From Enoplolaimus lenunculus (taxonomy: Eukaryota > Nematoda > Enoplea > Enoplida > Thoracostomopsidae): a stretch of DNA of 64,000 nt. Both the position numbers and the translations under genes were made by a program. A model generated the notes under the pieces. The model searched no databases, was not told the DNA's origin, and was given only the letters and a program-made list of their open reading frames with translations. Positions 47,623-59,126 of this stretch are shown here, in pieces. Position 1 is the stretch's first letter. Each line of letters begins with the position of its first letter. The stretch covers positions 290,001 through 354,000 of the forward strand of contig JASANG010003696.1 in assembly GCA_030248215.1 (NCBI GenBank). Reading direction: 5' to 3'.

Positions 47623-49516
47623 ATGGAGCAATTGAATTCGGATTCTAAACCGGATCCAGATGCAAAGCCTGATGAGACAGTTCGAGAAGACTTGGTGGCA
47701 ACTGCGGTTAAATTTCTGGTCAATCCAAAGGTGCGCATGTAATTAGACTAGTTTTGAAGGGTTTATGGCACATATAATAAGACTAACTTTGAATGGTCCA
47801 TGGCGATTGGAGTCCTAGTACATATATATAATCCTTTTAAGTTTATTTTCATTTAGTCCTCGTTTCCAAATCATCTGTATACTACCAGATTTTAAACTTG
47901 TGCAGTTTTGAACTGCAGGGTCATTTAATCGGATAGCATGTGTATTTGTCTTAAATGTTGTATAGCTCTGTTCAGAATGCCGACTCCTATTTTATATGTT
48001 TTTAAATTTATCACGTACAACAATTTTCCCACGAACATGGCAGAATTATAAAACAGAATGAACGCTATGGATAGTAGATTTTTGTGTAAGTGCGAAGTTA
48101 GGTTTTGTGCGGCTTATTAGGTGTATTTGTAGGTTGAGATTGTATATATACATATGTTTGTTTTTATTCGGAAAGTAATATGATTTGGTTTAGGTGCTTC
48201 AAACAGCAGATGACGACAAACGACAGTTTTTGGTTAAAAAAGGTCTAACAAACAATGAAATCAACGTTGCTATGCAGCGAGCAAGTGGCAGTGACAAGAC
48301 CACAATGGTGCCATATCAACAGAGAAATCAAAATTCTGCTGCCAATTTGACAACGCAAAACGGACAAGCCCCATTTACTGGGAGACATATGATATACTCA
48401 GGTTCCGCGGCTTACCCTCCGTATGTCATTCCATCGCAACGAATTTCCTGGCGCGATGCAGCCAATTTGGTTGTAATCACTGGCGGCTGTGGTTGGCTGT
48501 TGTATAAAGGTAGTCATGTTACGGATAATTTTTTGCGTTCAATCCTACTGTTCCTGTTTTTAATTTATAATTCAGAACCTTTAATGTCTTGATTTTGCGT
48601 TCTATCTGCACTGCAGAACTGTCAACACTAAACAGTTGTTGTTTTGCATTTAGCGCTATGTATGCTATTTCCTGGCGCGATGCAGCCAATTTGGTTGTAA
48701 TCACTGGCGGCTGTGGTTGGCTGTTGTATAAAGGTAGTCATGTTAAGGATAATTTATTGCGCTCAATCCTACTGTTCCTGTTTTTAATTTATAATTCAGA
48801 ACCTTTAATGTCTTGATTATGTGTTCTATCTGCCCTGCAGAACTGTAAACAACACTTTATACCTCATGTTTTTCTTAATATTTAGTTATTGTAAGGTTGT
48901 ACAGGTGTGTGCTGTTAAAGTTTGATGCTGTTTTACAGGCATCAACTACTACTTGAGGCGCTTTGGTGGCGTGACATCAGATGATGAACGTCGCCTGGCA
49001 ACACTTGAATCAAATATGAATCAACTGCATGATTCGACCAAATTTATTTGTGACTCAGTTCAACAGTTAACCGAAGCAGTTCGTGAGCAACAACACACTA
49101 TTCAATCTTTGATCAAAGCTCAAGCAGTGAGCGGTTCATCAGTGGGGGAAGCAGCCCTTCGTGATATTCAACGAGATGTCGCCGCTGTTAAGTGCCTTCT
49201 GCTTGGACGTGACCAATTTCCGGCGTTGCCTGATAGTGGTGTTTGTACTGGTGCTGCTAGCGGAGTTGGGGTTATTAGCAGTAAAGGCAAATCTGTGGGA
49301 AATACAGTTAAGGCTGGGAGCAGTAACTCGGGCGGACCACCGGTAAGTTTGCCAGCTTGGCAGACGGCTGGTATTGTGAAATCAATTGATGATACAGTAG
49401 AGACGGTGCAGGTTAATGGATTCGAGAATGGGCAGGGAGGCCATGAAGCGTCGGAGCTTAACGGGCTTGATTATGATAGTTTGAGCGATGAAGATCACGA
49501 CGATAGCCCGGTTTAA
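47623..49516 (+). CDS. PEX14: Peroxisomal membrane protein PEX14 (import docking factor), three exons
   Basis: Exons are 47623-47730, 48194-48509 and 48939-49516 (333 residues). PEX14 docks the cargo receptor PEX5 at the peroxisomal membrane. The conserved N-terminal domain spans about 21-69 (REDLVATAVKFLVNPKV, then RQFLVKKGLTNNEINVAMQ). F31, F48 and K52 match the two aromatics and the lysine that bind PEX5 WxxxF motifs in the human protein, with the same 17-residue spacing. A hydrophobic segment lies at 120-148 (WRDAANLVVITGGCGWLLYK), followed by a coiled coil at about 155-215 and an acidic Gly/Ser-rich tail ending DEDHDDSPV. The start is the first ATG before the conserved domain. The donor at 48510 (GTAGTC) is weak, and a duplicated alternative exon sits at 48654-48733. 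Confidence 0.93.
48654..48733 (+). CDS. PEX14: Duplicated alternative exon of PEX14
   Basis: A tandem duplication with a 224-base offset repeats the hydrophobic-segment part of exon 2 and its downstream intron, nearly unchanged. The second copy has its own acceptor (TTGCATTTAG) and starts in phase 2. Exon 2 contains a good internal donor, CCTCC/GTATGT at 48421, that also leaves phase 2. Joining them skips 89 bases of exon 2 and gives AYPPAMYAISWRDAANL in place of AYPPYVIPSQRISWRDAANL, then continues in frame to exon 3 (330 residues). Joining the full exon 2 to this copy would break the frame, so the two versions would be mutually exclusive. Confidence 0.6.
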
Positions 49517-49574
49517 TTTTTTATGGTATTAGTGAATCTGTACTTTTTATATGTTAAATGCCATTATGATTTTG

Positions 49575-49712
49575 ACCAATCATACTTTTAGGGACGCAAC
49601 AGTAGCCTGAACAAATTTCTAAGCTTAAATCTTGCAATTAGTCGCCGAAACTTACTATATTGCTTTAGCTTGCGAAAACGGACGGCCCTAAAAGTATCGT
49701 GGAGCAATGATT
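49575..49712. mobile_element. Family A element, short and diverged
   Basis: CAATCATACTTTTAGGGACG on the left and GGCCCTAAAAGTATCGTGG on the right; the TTAGGC core is largely lost. It follows the PEX14 stop by about 60 bases. Confidence 0.55.
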
Positions 49713-50759
49713 TTTATATCTTTGTGAATTTTAAGCTGTATATAAACATTTTTCAGTGGACATCGAAGTTTGTTTAGTTACAGCCATTGTTCTATACATG
49801 TTGATTTTTGCTTCGCTATTAAAGACGCTGACGGAACTGTGTTTCTGGTTGTGAAACTCCGAAATTTGTACGTACAATTTTCAGTGTTCACGAGATTTCG
49901 GTGACATTACTTTTTGTTTTTTGTATTAGTGTCACAAATTTTACTTGTTAACTTGATCAGCGCTCACAAATGTTTTTGTATTTTGATTGAAACAAATTGG
50001 ACTATTGCCCATATTCTCAATTGCTTGCTACGCTTTTTAATTTTTACTGTTTCTAAATTTTGTCACCTTTCAGCCACTGGAGTAGAGATTATTAAAATTC
50101 TAAGGTTTTTCTTACCGCTTACACGTTCAGACTTATTTGGTCATTGTCGTAATGGTCTAAATTTCTAAAATTTTCCTTAAATATTTTGTTCACTTAATAT
50201 ACTCTTGAAATATCAAGGAAGCCGTATTTTCAACTTTGTATCTGTGTAGTGTGTACCACTTGTTACGTACCAGTTGTTGATAGGCGTCCGTGTCAAGCTA
50301 CTTTCTTACCACAGCTCTTGAGCTAAAAGTGTGTTCAACAATTTTCTAAACCAAATATGCAATAAATGTGTTTAATTTCCTAGCTAACAATTTCCTGTCT
50401 AAAGTTACAAGATCTATAGCATAAATTTCTTCTTTTGTTTTATGTGAGTCCGAAATCACGCTGGGTTCCTTCTTTTGACATAAATAGTTTGGCCCATGCA
50501 TACTTCACGGTTGGACCGTTATTACGCGGACTGCTATGGAGTAAGCTTAAGAGATAAATTAATTTTTTTTGCTTTCCCTTAAGTGTTTAGGTATAGCCTT
50601 AACCTTTAACGGCTAGGTTCCTGGTCTTTAGATTGCCCAAGGCCAGTAGTTCACAGGTATTTGTGAAATAGTTTAGGAGCGATTTTTATTCAATTTTAAT
50701 TATATAGTAAATGCGATTGTACATATAGTGATTAATTTTACGTTTAATAGGTTGTTATG

Positions 50760-51075
50760 CGTTAATCGGCTCATTCACATTTAAGACACGGAGGTGAGGC
50801 GAGAATAGGTAGTAAGAATGATCATTAATTAGTTAATTTTTGCCAATATGTGCAATATGTTGTTAAGTTGTTTGATTTTACGCTAATTTTCTGCAAAATT
50901 TCGGAAATTCTTACTTGAAAATTGTAAAGTAAAAACAAAACAAGCTAAACGGATAAATTTTGCAAAATTAACCAAAATTTGACTACGTCCGAAATTACCC
51001 GAACCTCCGGCAAACATTTTATGGAAGCGATTTTCTGGCGTAGCCGGAGGCAGACGTCCGGTTGTATTCTGCTTA
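50760..51075. mobile_element. Family F element, diverged, inverted relative to the next copy
   Basis: GACACGGAGGTGAGGCGAGA at one end and GGAGGCAGACGTCCGGTTG at the other. The interior has CAAAATTTCGGAAATTCTTA and GGATAAATTTTGCAAAATTA, which are the reverse complement of parts of 51267-51618. The 49713-50759 sequence before it is AT-rich with nothing recognised except a damaged B-like piece near 50505-50620. Confidence 0.55.
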
Positions 51076-51149
51076 ACATTGTTTCAACTTAGTTTATACA
51101 ATAACCTTCGCTTACGAATCATGATTAAAAAATTTCGTCGACTTCTCGG

Positions 51150-51176
51150 CCAATGTATAGAACAGGGGCTTATTCC
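51150..51176. mobile_element. Family B left-end fragment
   Basis: GGCCAATGTATAGAACAGGG only; the rest of the element is absent. Confidence 0.6.
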
Positions 51177-51266
51177 CATTTTGCAATGTGGCAAACTTAT
51201 GACCAGGTGTGCAGCCCAGCCACTCCTATATGGAGACGGCTAAAAATTTCTCTGGTTTGGTAGGAA

Positions 51267-51618
51267 CCAGGGTACAACCGGAGGTCTCCATCCGGCTCCG
51301 GCAGAAAATCGGCCTCCGGCTTCGGTAGAATTTTTCCCGGAGGTTCCGGCAATTTCGGTAGTAAAATTTTGCATAATTTTCCTAAATTTATCTGTTTGGC
51401 GCGTTTCGATTGACTTATGTCACAATTTTCATGAAAGAATTGCCGAAATTTGGCAGAAAATGAGCGTGAAACCAAACAACCTTTTTACAGATATTGTCTA
51501 AAATGAATTTATTAACCATCATTTTTACTACTTAATTTCGCCTCACCTCCGGCTCAGGCAAATTTCGTTGACCTTCGGCGCCGGCTCCGGTATTTTTCAC
51601 CTCCGGTTGCACCCTGGT
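51267..51618. mobile_element. Family F element, complete ends
   Basis: CCAGGGTACAACCGGAGGTC on the left and ACCTCCGGTTGCACCCTGG on the right are clean inverted ends. Sub-terminal CCGGCTCCGG-type blocks mirror each other. About 350 bases, no coding capacity, hAT-like end sequence. The 51619-52237 stretch after it is built of diverged tandem GGTAGGAAAA/AACGGGAAAAGTGGAAAA units of about 60-70 bases. Confidence 0.75.
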
Positions 51619-52237
51619 AGGAACAATCATATGCATAATTTTGGGTAGGAAAAGTGGAAAATCCAGGCACCTGAATATTCCCTAGTTCGGTAGGAAAAGT
51701 TAGAGGTGTAGACGAGGTTCGAAAACCGGAACAGTAAAAATATAGGTTTTCTCTAGGTTTGGTAAGGAAGGAACTGTTTGGTTGGTCAGGCTGGAAAATT
51801 GAGATGTGCGGTTCGGTTCGGAAAACGGGCAAAGTGGTTGGTTGGCAGGAAAAGCTATAGAGATGTAGGCGAGGTTAGGAAAACGGGAAAATTGAAAAAT
51901 TTGAACGCTTGTTTTCACGTGGTTTGATAGGGAAATTCAGAAGCGTATGTTTTGTGTGGAAAACGGGAATAGTGGAAAATTTAAACACTTACTTTAGATT
52001 TTCCCTTGGTTAGTAGGGAAAATCTGAAGCGTAGCGTTTGTTTGCAGAACGGGAACAGTGGAAAATTCCAAATGCATAGCTTTTCCTAGGGTAGCTAGAA
52101 AATTCTGAAGCGTAAGTTTTGTTTATAAACGTGAAAAGTAAAAAATTTAAACGCATAAGTTTTCCCAGCCAAAGTTATGCTTGTTATGTTTCCTACCAAA
52201 TCAGCGGAATTCCTAGCAGTCACACAGGAGCGGCTAC

Positions 52238-52433
52238 AATGCAAAAAATGGTGAGTCAATTTGACTCCTCTACGGGACTACATTAAGTGAGTCAAATTCG
52301 ATTCCGCCAGAGTCAAATTCAATTCACTGAGTCGCACGTTTGACTCTGGTGGAGTCGGATTTGACTGAGACTGTGTAGTCCCGTAGAGCCTATTTCGGAG
52401 ATAGTCCATTTGACTCGCCATTTTTGCAGTGTA
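52238..52433. mobile_element. Family C palindromic element, complete
   Basis: AATGCAAAAAATGGTGAGTC on the left and GACTCGCCATTTTTGCAGTG on the right, about 195 bases, near the 220-base C copy at 14.9 kb. The 52434-52930 stretch after it shows nothing recognised. Confidence 0.8.
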
Positions 52434-52932
52434 CGCTTCAGATTTTTCCTACCAAACCATGAAAATTTAGGCGTTTTAATTTTTCACATTTTCGTTTTCC
52501 AAACAAATTTTACGCTTCAAATTTTCCCCACACGCGACGACTGCTCTATGGCAACTTTACGATCTTTTCTTCTCAGAAAAAAATACAATTTATTGAGACC
52601 ATTGCATGACTGTCGAATTTTGCAATAGATTTCGTGCAAAATATTAAAACATCAGAAATCAAAGCAATATGTATGCTTTACGAAGTTACCACTTCCAAAA
52701 TGTTTTACCACTTCCAAAATGTTTTGTCTACAACTATGTATTCCTTTCTGTAAAGAATTCAGAATTTTTCAGCCAGAGCGGACACTGATATTAAACAAAT
52801 CCATCAGTTTTTAATGCCAGCATCAGGTTAATATGAACTGTGAGAGGGTAATATAAACAAAAATTTTCAGATGATTGGCCAAAAGTCTCCTTGCTGCTCG
52901 GTGGTTTAGTAGTTATATTTGTTTACAAGAGA

Positions 52933-53450
52933 TTGCCCATGTAAAGATCTGGGGCGGAATGTTTTTCTGCATTTGTATACTGTGTATTATAATAGAGTAA
53001 AAGCTTAAGCTTTAGAGTAATTTTTTGCTTCCGCTTTAAATAGGTGTAAGCTCGTTGTTAGGCTTAGGGGCCAATGTTGCTTTTAGGGGCGTAACAGTAG
53101 ATTAAACGAATTCCTAAGCCAAAGCCTACGCGTTGCAAAAATGTGTTCCTAAGCCTAAGCCGAAGCCATAGCCTATGCCTAAGCGAAAAATGGTAATCTA
53201 GAATCTAAACCTACTCTTTTATACACCCAGCAGAAACCTGGGCGTTTCTTACAGTAACATGGGCCGGCTTAGGAATATTCTTATACTTCTACAGTTGTTG
53301 CGGCCAATGTAAACAACAGGGACGGAATAGTATCATAAGCATATTCCTAAGTCTAAGCCTAAGCCAGGTAAAAAATTAGTCTAAAGCTTAAGACGACTCT
53401 TTTCTAGTACCGCAGAAAAACGTTCCGCCTTTAATCTTTACATGGTCAGT
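52933..53450. mobile_element. Cluster of B, A and B elements
   Basis: A B left half (GCCCATGTAAAGATCTGGGG) runs 52936-53070. A complete A element follows at 53072-53264 (GGCCAATGTTGCTTTTAGGG to ACAGTAACATGGGCC). A complete B element follows at 53304-53445 (GGCCAATGTAAACAACAGGG to CGCCTTTAATCTTTACATGG). A further B right end lies at 53640-53708. Confidence 0.75.
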
Positions 53451-53879
53451 TTTTACAGCTACGTTCTATACATTGGCCGAAGAGGTAAACATTAACCGAA
53501 CAAGTATATTCACTTTCAAGCGAAATCTGCATGACTGATTTAAAAGTGACTGTTAAATTGCAATATTCATTGAGACGTTGGAAACATTTTGCACCCTACT
53601 TGGCCAAAAATGTTAGTAAAACGGCCTGAGCAACAAAAGTAAGCAAAGCTCAAGCTGACTTTATTACAGTCCCGCAAGAAAACGATCCGGCCCTGTTCTA
53701 TACATGGGCCACTGAGGTGATTATGTTTTCCGTACAAAACCGCTGTCTGAAAGTTTGTTGACCATTAGCCTTTATGATCCATATCCTTCTTAAACCTGCA
53801 TAGCCGCTTCCTATATCATCAGTTCAGAATAGAAATATTATTCAAGTTGCGCTGAATTTTGTACATACATCATTATTTG

Positions 53880-53945
53880 CTGCCATCGAATGTTGTACAA
53901 GACATTACCATCTGGTGATAGGTGTTACACACATTTGACAATACA
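53880..53945. mobile_element. Family J right-end fragment
   Basis: CATCTGGTGATAGGTGTTAC followed by ACACATTTGACAATAC. It abuts the next element. Confidence 0.55.
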
Positions 53946-54124
53946 GCAGTGGCGGATCCAGGATCTTAAAATGGGGGGGGCAAAGTTTCACAGGTAATAA
54001 ACTTACTTTTGACCCATACACAAACCTCGAACTATTGTCACAAAATTGCTATATAATTCTTGTTGAGATGCTGTTGGGGGGGGGCACGGCCGGGGTGGCC
54101 ACCCTCATGGATCCGCCATTGCAA
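53945..54124. mobile_element. Short element with CAGTGGCGGATCC ends (family G type)
   Basis: CAGTGGCGGATCCAGGATCT on the left and CTCATGGATCCGCCATTG on the right are inverted, with GGGGGGG runs near both ends. This end sequence is typical of hAT MITEs (inference). An isolated GTGGCGGATCCGGCCGG end is at 19927. Confidence 0.65.
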
Positions 54125-54314
54125 TACAGGCATAGATTCCAGACTATTAACGATTAGTCTTCAGCCAGTAGAATTTGTTCGTTGAATTTATTCTATATAC
54201 AAGCGTAATGTGCATTTTCCGGCTCAAAGTTGCATTGGGGATGCATATATTGCTGACTGTTGATTGGTGAATTTAAACCTCAATTTTACGCTGATTATGT
54301 TTCATTTGTTCGGT

Positions 54315-54453
54315 CCATGTAAAAGATCAGAAACGGAATGTTTTTCTACAGAACTGCAATAGAGTAAAGCTTTAGACTCATTTTTTGCTAAAACTTTAGG
54401 CGTAGGAATGCGCTAATGCTACTGTTTTACGCTTCTATTCGGTACATTGTCGA
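54315..54453. mobile_element. Family B element, diverged
   Basis: GTCCATGTAAAAGATCAGAA with GGAATGTTTTTCTACAGAAC on the left; CGCTTCTATTCGGTACATTG on the right; core almost gone. Confidence 0.5.
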
Positions 54454-54726
54454 TGGTTTCTTCTGCAAGAGGCCGAAACAGTACCAATGATCGACGGATG
54501 GCTGTGTTTCAATTTGAACAAGGACGTCTATTTTAAGTACTTTTTTAATTTGTAATTTTACCGCTTGAGCATTTTTTATTTTTTTTCATTTTTTACACAC
54601 CCACATGTGACAATAGATTGTAATCAACGAACGTGGTTGCATTTGACTAAAATTACAGACACAGAGCAATGTTTAAAATTTTAATACATCGTGCGAAGTA
54701 GGTATATCACGTTTACAAATCGGATG

Positions 54727-55923
54727 GCCCATGCCTAGAACAGGGCCGGAACAGTAGTATACCAGTCGTAGTGGGACTACATTTATTGAGCGAAGCTCGA
54801 ACACACGTAAGTAATTAAGGTAATATGCAAATTATCTATTAGCTAGCTATTCGATAATCGCCTTTAAAGGTTTGTAGACAATTTATTCAGATTCCTCGCA
54901 CCCGAAAACCCTTTAGTGCTGAAATTATATTGCTTTTAACCTTAATAATTATTGAAATAATTTAAAAAGTCCTAATTTAGGCTTGTAAACTATGCTAATA
55001 TGCAAATTATCCATTAGCAAACTACTCAATTATTGGTTTTAGACGTTTGTAAACAATTTATTCAGATTCTTCGCACCTAAAAACCCTTTAACGCTGAAAT
55101 TATATTGCTTTTAACCTTAATAATTATTGAAATAATTTAAAAAGTCCTAATTTTGCCTGGTCAATTAAGCTAATATGGAAATTAGCTATCAGCTAACTAG
55201 TCAATTATCGGTTATGGAGGTTTGTAAACAATTTATTCAAATTTTTCGCACTTAAAAACCCTTTAGTGCTGGAATTATATTGCTTTTAACCTTAATATTT
55301 ATTGAAATATTGTAAAAAGTCCTAATTTAGGCTTATAAACTATGCTAATATGCAAATTATCTATTAGCTAACTGCTCAATTATCCGTTTTGGAGATTTGT
55401 AAACAGTCTACGCAGATTCCTCGCACCCAAAAACTTTTTGATGCTAAAATTAGATGGCTTCTAACTGTAATAATTAGTGAAATATTGTGGAAAGTCCTAA
55501 TTTAGGCTTAATTAATTATGTAAATTAGCCTGTTGCTAATAAACAGCTTAAAATTTTCAAACCCCAATGCGAAGTTAACACCCCAGAATAATGGGCTTTC
55601 AAACAAAAAAAAGTTTATCAAAATCGGATCAGCCGTTCCTGAGATTGTTTTCGGACGGACAGACGGACAGACGGACGGACGGACATCCACCTTTCGACCT
55701 CCAAGTACAAAAGATAAAACGCTTCACGAAACTCCGAGCTTCGCTCGGAGTTTCGCTTCGCTCAATAAGAATATTTCTAAGGCTAAGCGTAAGCCTAAAG
55801 CCTAAGCGTATGGATAAGCCTATTCTTAAGCCTAAGCTTAAGCAAAAAAACTAGTGTAAAGCTTAAACTGACTCCACTATAGCCCCTACGGAAAACGATC
55901 CGGCCCTGTTCTATACATGGCCC
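54727..55923. mobile_element. Family B element split by a tandem-core element (family I)
   Basis: B left end GGCCCATGCCTAGAACAGGG at 54727; B core and right end CCGGCCCTGTTCTATACATG at 55775-55923. The insert, about 54785-55770, is described separately. Confidence 0.75.
54785..55770. mobile_element. Family I element with four ~175-bp tandem units
   Basis: Short inverted ends TTATTGAGCGAAGC and GCTTCGCTCAATAA. The body is four diverged units marked by AATATGCAAATTATCTATTA-like sequence near 54822, 54998, 55173 and 55347. Each has AACAATTTATTCAGATTCTT- and TTTTAACCTTAATAATTATT-type blocks. The right part has a (GGAC)n stretch near 55655 and a strong CTCCGAGCTTCGCTCGGAG hairpin near the terminus. 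No coding capacity; superfamily unknown. Confidence 0.65.
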
Positions 55924-56524
55924 AACTTTGACTAGCTTGCGGAACTTGAAGTGTGTAACAAAACTTGCAACGTGGCTGCATTACGCTGGAAAATTTTCTG
56001 ACTCTTGTACGCTTTAATTGCCCACAGTCTTTTAGGTAGACAAAACGTTTAGTATTCGGCTTTTACGCTTAGGTACCTAAGCTGTTTCCTGAAAAATAGC
56101 CTAACCCTGAGCCTGAGCCTAACAAAGCGTAAATGTCCATCTGGAAGCCGCTCAGAAAATGCTAATCATATAGCCAGTTTAGTGTTTTAAATGCAACTTT
56201 TGAAAACCTACATTGTTGATTTCTGCGCGAATTTTTGCACTTAAAATGTGTTCTCAAAAAATTGTTTTGCCCCCGCAAACACACTTTTTGCCGACAAATA
56301 TTTATTGCTAATTTCCTGTTTACTACGGGGGTTCATTAATTGTAGCACTTGAAGCGACCCCTGTATGGCAGTCAATGGCCCCTAAAAGCGTCCATTGCAA
56401 TATCTCAAGCCAATCAGAAAAAATACTATGCCTATTGGTTGTTTTCACTCTATAAATGCTCGTTGCGAAAGTCTGTGTTACCTGTTTTCACTATTTATCA
56501 CCCATCGCCTGGTCCGCAGCAAGA

Positions 56525-56645
56525 CGAAGACCGGGGGAAGAGGGACCGGGGGAGGGGGACCGGCAGGAGAGGGACCGGGGAGAGGGGGACCGGGGGGAGG
56601 GGGACCGGGGGGAGAGGGACCGGGGGGAGGGGGACCGGGGGGGCT
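56525..56645. repeat. G-rich minisatellite (GGGGGAGAGGGACC type)
   Basis: About ten imperfect 10-15 base units made of G, A and a few C on the plus strand. Several G-runs in a row could form quadruplexes. All open frames here are composition artefacts. The 55924-56524 stretch before it shows nothing recognised. Confidence 0.9.
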
Positions 56646-56790
56646 TGAGACACGCATGGAAAAATATTGGCCCCCTACAAAATTTTTAAAAACTTGCATC
56701 AAAATCATTGAAAACCTTTGTATTGCCCTCCTGAAAAACTTTTAGCCCCCTTCCCCGGCAAGGTAAGCTGGCTACGAGCCTGCGTATCGC
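56640..56790. mobile_element. Family H fragment
   Basis: GCCCTCCTGAAAAACTTTTA, CCTTCCCCGGCAAGGTAAGC and GGCTACGAGCCTGCG, read as the reverse of the H right end. A second H piece is at about 57130-57290. Confidence 0.5.
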
Positions 56791-57429
56791 CCATCAGTGT
56801 AAACTGGAAACTTGGAAGCTCGTTGGTCAATATGAGGTCAAGATTACTTACATGAGCATATTAAGTAAAATTGTCCTGACATAGAATATAAACGCTGTCG
56901 AAACAAAATTTCAGCATATAAAAAGGTAAAAACGTCCGCAGAAGGACGGCGCGCCCACTGGCTCCCGTAGTTATGTGCCGGTCTCGGCGCTAGCTCGAGA
57001 CCATTGGAAACAAACCGATATTCGTATGCTTTGAAACGGCGTAAACAATTGAGAATATGTGTACGATTTTGATTTCCCGAAATATGCAATATTCTGCAGT
57101 CTCGTATTAAAGTGGCTCTTAAATCGGATCGGTAGCCAGAGAGGGGGGGCAGAGGTTGACAGTTTAGCCATTCCCCTAGAAAATGTTTTGCTTCCCTAGA
57201 AATATTTCTAGTCGTGTGAAATCCGTGCAATGCCCCTATTGAAATATTTTTAGCTCGTCTTCCAAGGGTGTTAAGCTGGCTACCGGTTTGCTCAAAATTA
57301 GGCAAACACCCACGTTTCTGTATTGGGTTACAATGGACTCTGGTTTATGGTGTTTTGGCCCATAATCGGGCTTGCATATTTAACAAGGTGCTATTAAAGC
57401 AACTTCACGTTCGCTTTTACAATGATTGA

Positions 57430-57625
57430 CAGCGCTAGCGAATCCAGAGGGGGCGGGTGTACGGCCCCCGTCAGACAATTTTTCGTGCTAAAATCGTAAG
57501 TCCATATCTTACAATGTTCCCCTCTGAAAATTGACACATATTTAGCATACAGATAAAACATTGCGTTTCATAACTTTTGCCAGCCCACCGGCCCTGTCAG
57601 AAATTTCTAGATCTGCCGCTGATTA
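57430..57625. mobile_element. Family G element
   Basis: GCTAGCGAATCCAGAGGGGG on the left, TTGCCAGCCCACCGGCCC and TTTCTAGATCTGCCGCTGA on the right. It shares the order of blocks with 58205-58505 and 14640-14820. Confidence 0.55.
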
Positions 57626-57680
57626 AACAGTGTACAAGTTATCATGGTCTACAAGGGGTGAACTTTGTGCTTCCATGATT

Positions 57681-57953
57681 ATTAACCCTTTATCACATGA
57701 ATATTTTCTATTTCCCATGAGACCTACTTTTATGCTAGGGTTCGAACTCCAGTGACTGTAGTGGGAGGCGTATACCATCACCACTCAGCTATAGGAGCTT
57801 GACGCTCGCGCCCGAGGGGGCTCTCACGTCTTGTGGTGATTTAGTACTATGTATACGTGTTGCAATTGTTAAACACGGTGCGATACATATTATTTAACGT
57901 ATATACACTGCGCTGAGTTGCATATAGGCAACTCAATGTGAGAAGGGGTTAAA
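57681..57953. mobile_element. Family P element, TTAA-bounded, with tRNA-like centre
   Basis: TTAACCCTTTATCACATGAA on the left and TGTGAGAAGGGGTTAA on the right are inverted. Read in reverse, the middle has TATAGCTGAGTGGTGATGG and GAGTTCGAACCCTAGC, which look like tRNA A and B boxes. TTAA flanks are the target of piggyBac-type transposases. Confidence 0.75.
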
Positions 57954-58204
57954 CAGATTTTTCTCAAATTTATAAAATAAAGTTTTTGTAATGCTGAAAT
58001 ATCCAATTCAATCAAAGAATATTTCAGGTTTACCATCGAGAAATAAGTATCTCTTAAACGTTCTCTGTGCACTGCTCCCAATATCATTTTAGATTGAAAA
58101 CCATATGTCAACGGGTTTCAAGTCACCCGGTCTCCAAGTCCGCAAGCACCTATAATTAACATGGGCTAAATATAGTAGTTTTGCTAAGTTCTAGAATTGA
58201 AATT

Positions 58205-58505
58205 GTGCAACACACTAGCGGATCCGGAGAAGGGGCGGTGGAGGGCGTACCCCCCCGTCAGAAGTTTTTTTGCTAAAATGGTGTACCTTACAATTTTTCC
58301 CCTGAGAAATTTTTTTTCGAAAAAAAACAATTTTCCGGTAGAATTTTTTGCGATAGAATGGTAAAGTACTCACTACCATACAATTTTTCGCCATCAGAAA
58401 ATTTTTTCGTGATAAAATGATAAGGTCTCCCTACCTTACAATTTTTGCGTTTCATAACATTTGCCAGCCCCCCGTCAAAATTTTTTTGGTCCGTTTCTGG
58501 TGCAA
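58205..58505. mobile_element. Family G element
   Basis: CTAGCGGATCCGGAGAAGGG on the left. The body repeats GATAAAATGATAAGGTC- and TACAATTTTTC-type units two or three times. TTGCCAGCCCCCCGTCAAAA is on the right. The 58506-58954 stretch after it shows nothing recognised. Confidence 0.55.
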
Positions 58506-58954
58506 CTGTGTGCTACTAGAACTATTTTTCCTGTCTCATTAGAGGAATTCAATTTATTTTTCAATTTCTAGTATATGGTGGGTGATGTTGCCTATTGTTG
58601 GTGAAATTGGTGTATAATTTAGTTTTGATGCTATTTTAAAGCTTGTAGGCTGTTGTCTGCTAATTGAAGAAATTGTATTTTGTGTATTGTGTAAATTTGA
58701 ATTTTAATGAGCCAGCGACAACTAAGCAAACTAATTTACGCCCTGGAAGGCTAATTTTGAAATTGTATATTTATTCAACTATTACTGTAATTCTAAGTTA
58801 AGCAGTGACATATAGAGCCCTTCGCGAAACTTTTTGCTGCGGATGCGGTGGGACGTTTACTACTTCGTTCCTTATCAATTGATAATGCTGGTTTGCGAGG
58901 CTCATGTTGCTATTCGGATCTTCTCGTTTCTCCACAATATAGCAATTAAGTGGT

Positions 58955-59126
58955 CAATGTTAAGAACACGGCTGTACCAGTAGTGAAAGCCGACTTCTAA
59001 GCTTAAGGTTAAGCGGACGGCTAAAGCCTATACATAAGCCTAAGCAAAAATAGTATAAAGCTTAATAAGCGTGCTTTATTGCAGTCCGGCGGAAAAGCCG
59101 TCCGCCTCTTATCTGTACATCGGCTA
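58955..59126. mobile_element. Family B element, diverged
   Basis: GTCAATGTTAAGAACACGGC on the left, CCGTCCGCCTCTTATCTGTA on the right, CCTAAGC core. Confidence 0.55.

Noticed and set aside
48654-48816. Second complete PEX14 gene or separate small protein
   Set aside because: Only an exon-sized segment and its downstream intron are duplicated; it makes sense only as an alternative exon.
56349-56745. Gly/Pro/Arg-rich frames on both strands
   Set aside because: Composition artefact of the G-rich minisatellite.
57740-57830. Stand-alone tRNA gene on the minus strand
   Set aside because: The tRNA-like boxes are part of the family P element, recur in its other copies, and lack a full cloverleaf.
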